From Chryseotalea sp. WA131a (GTDB lineage Bacteria; Bacteroidota; Bacteroidia; Cytophagales; Cyclobacteriaceae), in assembly GCA_025370075.1 (NCBI GenBank), contig CP073016.1:806001-870000 (forward strand): a DNA stretch of 64,000 nucleotides. The letters are read 5' to 3'. Each line of letters begins with the position of its first letter. Position 1 is the first letter of the stretch. Positions 62,065 through 64,000 of the stretch are shown here, one piece after another. The notes under the pieces are model-generated. The model was not told the DNA's origin. It made no database searches and was given only the letters and a program-made list of their open reading frames with translations. The position numbers and the translations under genes were made by a program.

Positions 62065-62688
62065 TCAATTAGTAATAATAAAATTACCTTTGATAGTATC
62101 ACCTACTTTTAATCGACTAGCTTTTAACAATTGCAGATACTGTGATATGGGTTCGAGACCAACTGATTTGCGGATTGAATCAAGTCCATCGGGATTTTCG
62201 ACATTTTTGGGTTGGGGATTATTTAGGCTATCATAATACACTTGCGTTCCATAAATCTGTGGTAGCCCTTCATTCACTCTAACTCTATCTAATAAATAGG
62301 CATAATCTATGACTAATGCGTGTCCTAATTTTACTTCTTTCGCAAGAATTGATAATACTTCTTTTTGAAATTCTATGTCGTGATCTGAGTGTTGAACGAT
62401 AAGCCAAAAATTTGTAGAAGTTTCCTTACTTACCTTGTCAGTTCCTGGATAGCCGAACTCTTTGAGAATTCCTTTTGCTCTAAGGGTATTTTCCCTTAAG
62501 ATACTTTGCTGTTCACTTAATAAATCTTCCCTGTCAGGGAAAGTGGAATTTTCTATTTTTGCGATTATCGCCTGATCAATGCTGGCCATACTATCAATTT
62601 CAATTTCAATTTTACTGTGAGGCTGTTTAGCGTTGCAACTGATCATAATCGTTAAGATGGAGAAAAAAGAGATAGATTTAATAAGCAT
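62065..62688 (-). CDS. DUF6624-like lipoprotein
   Basis: A 207-residue lipoprotein with leader IKSISFFSILTIMISCNAK. The C-terminal half reads NFWLIVQHSDHDIEFQKEVLSILAKEVKLGHALVIDYAYLLDRVRVNEGLPQIYGTQVYYD, the pattern I associate with DUF6624. Function is unknown; the conserved His/Asp/Gln residues hint at a binding or catalytic site. The ATG at 62688 gives the lipoprotein leader; the upstream 36 codons are within the spacer and the previous gene. It lies between the permease and another lipoprotein gene and may be part of immunity or export. Confidence 0.72.
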   Translation of the reverse strand: MLIKSISFFSILTIMISCNAKQPHSKIEIEIDSMASIDQAIIAKIENSTFPDREDLLSEQQSILRENTLRAKGILKEFGYPGTDKVSKETSTNFWLIVQHSDHDIEFQKEVLSILAKEVKLGHALVIDYAYLLDRVRVNEGLPQIYGTQVYYDSLNNPQPKNVENPDGLDSIRKSVGLEPISQYLQLLKASRLKVGDTIKGNFIITN

Positions 62689-62708
62689 TTTAAAATTATA
62701 ATTAAGAT

Positions 62709-63452
62709 TTACTTTTGGAAGAGTGTATCTATTCCAATTCTTGTAGGGCATTCTGTGCATACAAGGTGCTTCCCACTTGTTTTCATTTTGAAACATATTG
62801 AATCATTGATGATATCTAAGTGCTTAATAGATTTATTGGATATTTCTATCTTTTCGACTGCGCTATCGTGAAACATTGCTAGATATCCTTTGGAAGATTT
62901 TAAAATAAGATCGTTAACAAAGAGCCTATTCCATGTCCCCCAATCACCAAAGAACGGCAGATTATTCTTGTTTTCCTTTTGATATAAGTCGAAGATTGCC
63001 TTTTTATCAATAAGCAATGTCGTGTCACTTATGGGAAAGACTAGAGTATCATTCACAATTAATGCTAAACTTGGATAATCTTCGATAATCTGTTTGGTAA
63101 TATTTAACAATAGTTTTGTTGAATTACCATTGTGAAAAGTGGTGTTTAATAACTTCTCATGATCTGTGCCTTGGAAAAAAATTAGCTCGTTGTTAACTGT
63201 TTTTACAACACCAATCTCTTTATGAAAAATATTTTCTTTTTTCCTATTTATTATAAAGGTTGAATCTGTATCAATGAAAATATAATTATTTCCATTTTCC
63301 GATTTAAACACTTTGCCTCTTTTAACAAAGTCAGATAGCTCCTCTCCTGCATCATTTTTATTTTTTGCGCAAGAAAGAAGCATAAAGAAACCAGCAATAA
63401 GCAAAAAAAAGCTGCGTATTCTTTTATTTCCAAGTAGCTGAGTAGGGGTCAT
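62709..63452 (-). CDS. Lipoprotein of unknown function in the SPASM/exporter cluster
   Basis: A 247-residue lipoprotein (leader IRSFFLLIAGFFMLLSCAKNKND, acylated Cys near 28) rich in beta strands and Asn/Lys, with no motif I recognise. A single CTEC pair occurs near the end (KHLVCTECPTRIGIDTL). The start overlaps the upstream SPASM-domain gene by 29 bases, so co-translation is likely. Membrane location and operon place suggest a role around export or immunity; this is inference only. Confidence 0.7.
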   Translation of the reverse strand: MTPTQLLGNKRIRSFFLLIAGFFMLLSCAKNKNDAGEELSDFVKRGKVFKSENGNNYIFIDTDSTFIINRKKENIFHKEIGVVKTVNNELIFFQGTDHEKLLNTTFHNGNSTKLLLNITKQIIEDYPSLALIVNDTLVFPISDTTLLIDKKAIFDLYQKENKNNLPFFGDWGTWNRLFVNDLILKSSKGYLAMFHDSAVEKIEISNKSIKHLDIINDSICFKMKTSGKHLVCTECPTRIGIDTLFQK

Positions 63453-64000
63453 ATTTACACTTTAATGGTTTTGAAAATTTATGATTTGCGACTATCCTAC
63501 AGTCAGTGCAGATATATCTAAATTCACAGTCTTTGCATATTTCGACCATATCTTTGTTAATTGACCATAGTTCTTGAAATTTTCGACTTTTTAAAACAAT
63601 TCCGAGTTTACCTTTTTCGAATTTTCCAAAATCATTTTTTGATGTTGGGCAATTTTTAACTAATCCATCTTTATCGATTCCAACTTTTCTGTTTAAGCAT
63701 GAACTAAATTTTTGGGACTCAGTAAATAAGCTAATATTGACTCTAAAGTTGCTTAATGAAATTGATCCACAGCAATTGGCTGAATCGACAACTTGTTCTT
63801 GAAACAGTATATTCGGAAAGTAACTTTGATAGGTAATTTCTTTTCTTTTTGGAGATGACGTTACGTTTATACTGCTAACCCTTTGGAATCTATCTATTAA
63901 TATCTTGAGATTTGATAGGTTCACCGTATTGGAATATTTTAAGATCAACTCAATAGTTCTTATTCCTGAATCTTCGAAGCATTTCAAAATCCTTATAGTC
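63424..64000 (-). CDS. gwsS: Grasp-with-spasm system SPASM-domain peptide maturase, 3' portion
   Basis: The frame is open from the window edge to the TAA at 63424 (192 codons), so the N-terminus lies beyond base 64000. The C-terminus has the SPASM-type Cys arrangement: SSCLNRKVGIDKDGLVKNCP, then a spacer of about 40 residues, then CKDCEFRYICTDCR, and a terminal LKCKYDPYSATWK. The CKxCEFRYxCxDxR and KYDPYxxxW elements match the GwsS group, which partners an ATP-grasp ligase (GwsG) to modify a precursor (GwsA). No radical-SAM CxxxCxxC motif is visible in the part present. An internal TTG at 63985-63987 is not the likely start. Confidence 0.82.
   Translation of the reverse strand, partial: TIRILKCFEDSGIRTIELILKYSNTVNLSNLKILIDRFQRVSSINVTSSPKRKEITYQSYFPNILFQEQVVDSANCCGSISLSNFRVNISLFTESQKFSSCLNRKVGIDKDGLVKNCPTSKNDFGKFEKGKLGIVLKSRKFQELWSINKDMVEICKDCEFRYICTDCRIVANHKFSKPLKCKYDPYSATWK

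Overview
The window looks like a chromosomal segment of a Bacteroidota bacterium, most likely of the Cytophagales type. The basis is the gene content (GTP-type PEP carboxykinase, Bacteroidota-style large FtsX permeases, WbqC, DUF1080, YwqK/MORN proteins, a grasp-with-spasm maturase), lipoproteins with late lipobox cysteines, scarce Shine-Dalgarno sequences, and a TAnnTTTG-like -7 box upstream of dnaB. The genus cannot be fixed from the sequence alone. About 1-47 kb is a core-like, moderate-GC backbone. From about 48 kb, and most clearly from 56 kb, the DNA is more AT-rich and carries repeats, a split HipA toxin, a broken gene and an export/RiPP-like cluster, so it looks like an accessory region.

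Layout. 1-0.7 kb: the start of a type I restriction methylase (hsdM, minus strand) and a decayed reading frame. 0.8-3 kb: a GH65 disaccharide phosphorylase. 3.1-6.9 kb: a tightly overlapping five-gene operon (WbqC, membrane GT2, methyltransferase, small EamA/ArnE-like flippase, WecE-like aminotransferase) that resembles an Arn-type route for making and flipping an undecaprenyl-linked amino sugar. 7-11.5 kb: Gfo/Idh/MocA oxidoreductase, two TIM-barrel sugar isomerases, a lipoprotein cytochrome c and a DUF1080 hydrolase, the set expected for 3-keto-sugar catabolism. 11.5-18.6 kb: two toxin-antitoxin pairs among pckG, a MORN-repeat protein, a thiolase and an alanine/sodium symporter. 19-21.5 kb: dnaB, whose Walker A motif is split by a 340-residue intein. 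21.7-28 kb: an MDR oxidoreductase, an esterase, a TPR protein, ETF beta/alpha, a bifunctional-nuclease protein and a nucleoside transporter.

28-39.7 kb: a GlgE-pathway operon (lipoprotein alpha-amylase, GlgE, a TreS-maltokinase fusion, GlgB, a GH57/DUF3536 enzyme). The TreS half of the fusion has proline where the GH13 nucleophile Asp is expected. The operon may therefore feed GlgE through maltokinase from maltose rather than by isomerising trehalose. 39.7-47.7 kb: a PIN-type TA pair, an NTF2-like protein, PPK2, an LRR protein, gyrB and ppk1. 48-51 kb: an M16 peptidase.

51-55.3 kb: three copies of a roughly 320-380 bp non-coding repeat bracket two gene units, a HipA toxin split into kinase and N-domain, and an IPT/44-residue-repeat lipoprotein gene with an in-frame stop. 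Irregular tandem repeats and a perfect 13-bp-stem hairpin follow. 55.3-64 kb (all minus strand): a hypothetical helical protein, a CoiA-like Cys/His protein, then a cluster of a small HlyD-like membrane protein, a C39-peptidase ABC exporter, an FtsX-type permease, two lipoproteins and, cut by the window end, a SPASM-domain protein of the grasp-with-spasm type. This last cluster is the best candidate for a little-described system; its precursor peptide and ATP-grasp partner would lie beyond base 64000. Intergenic gaps throughout carry short ~7-bp pseudo-tandem and inverted repeats. No rRNA, tRNA, CRISPR array or insertion-sequence transposase was recognised.
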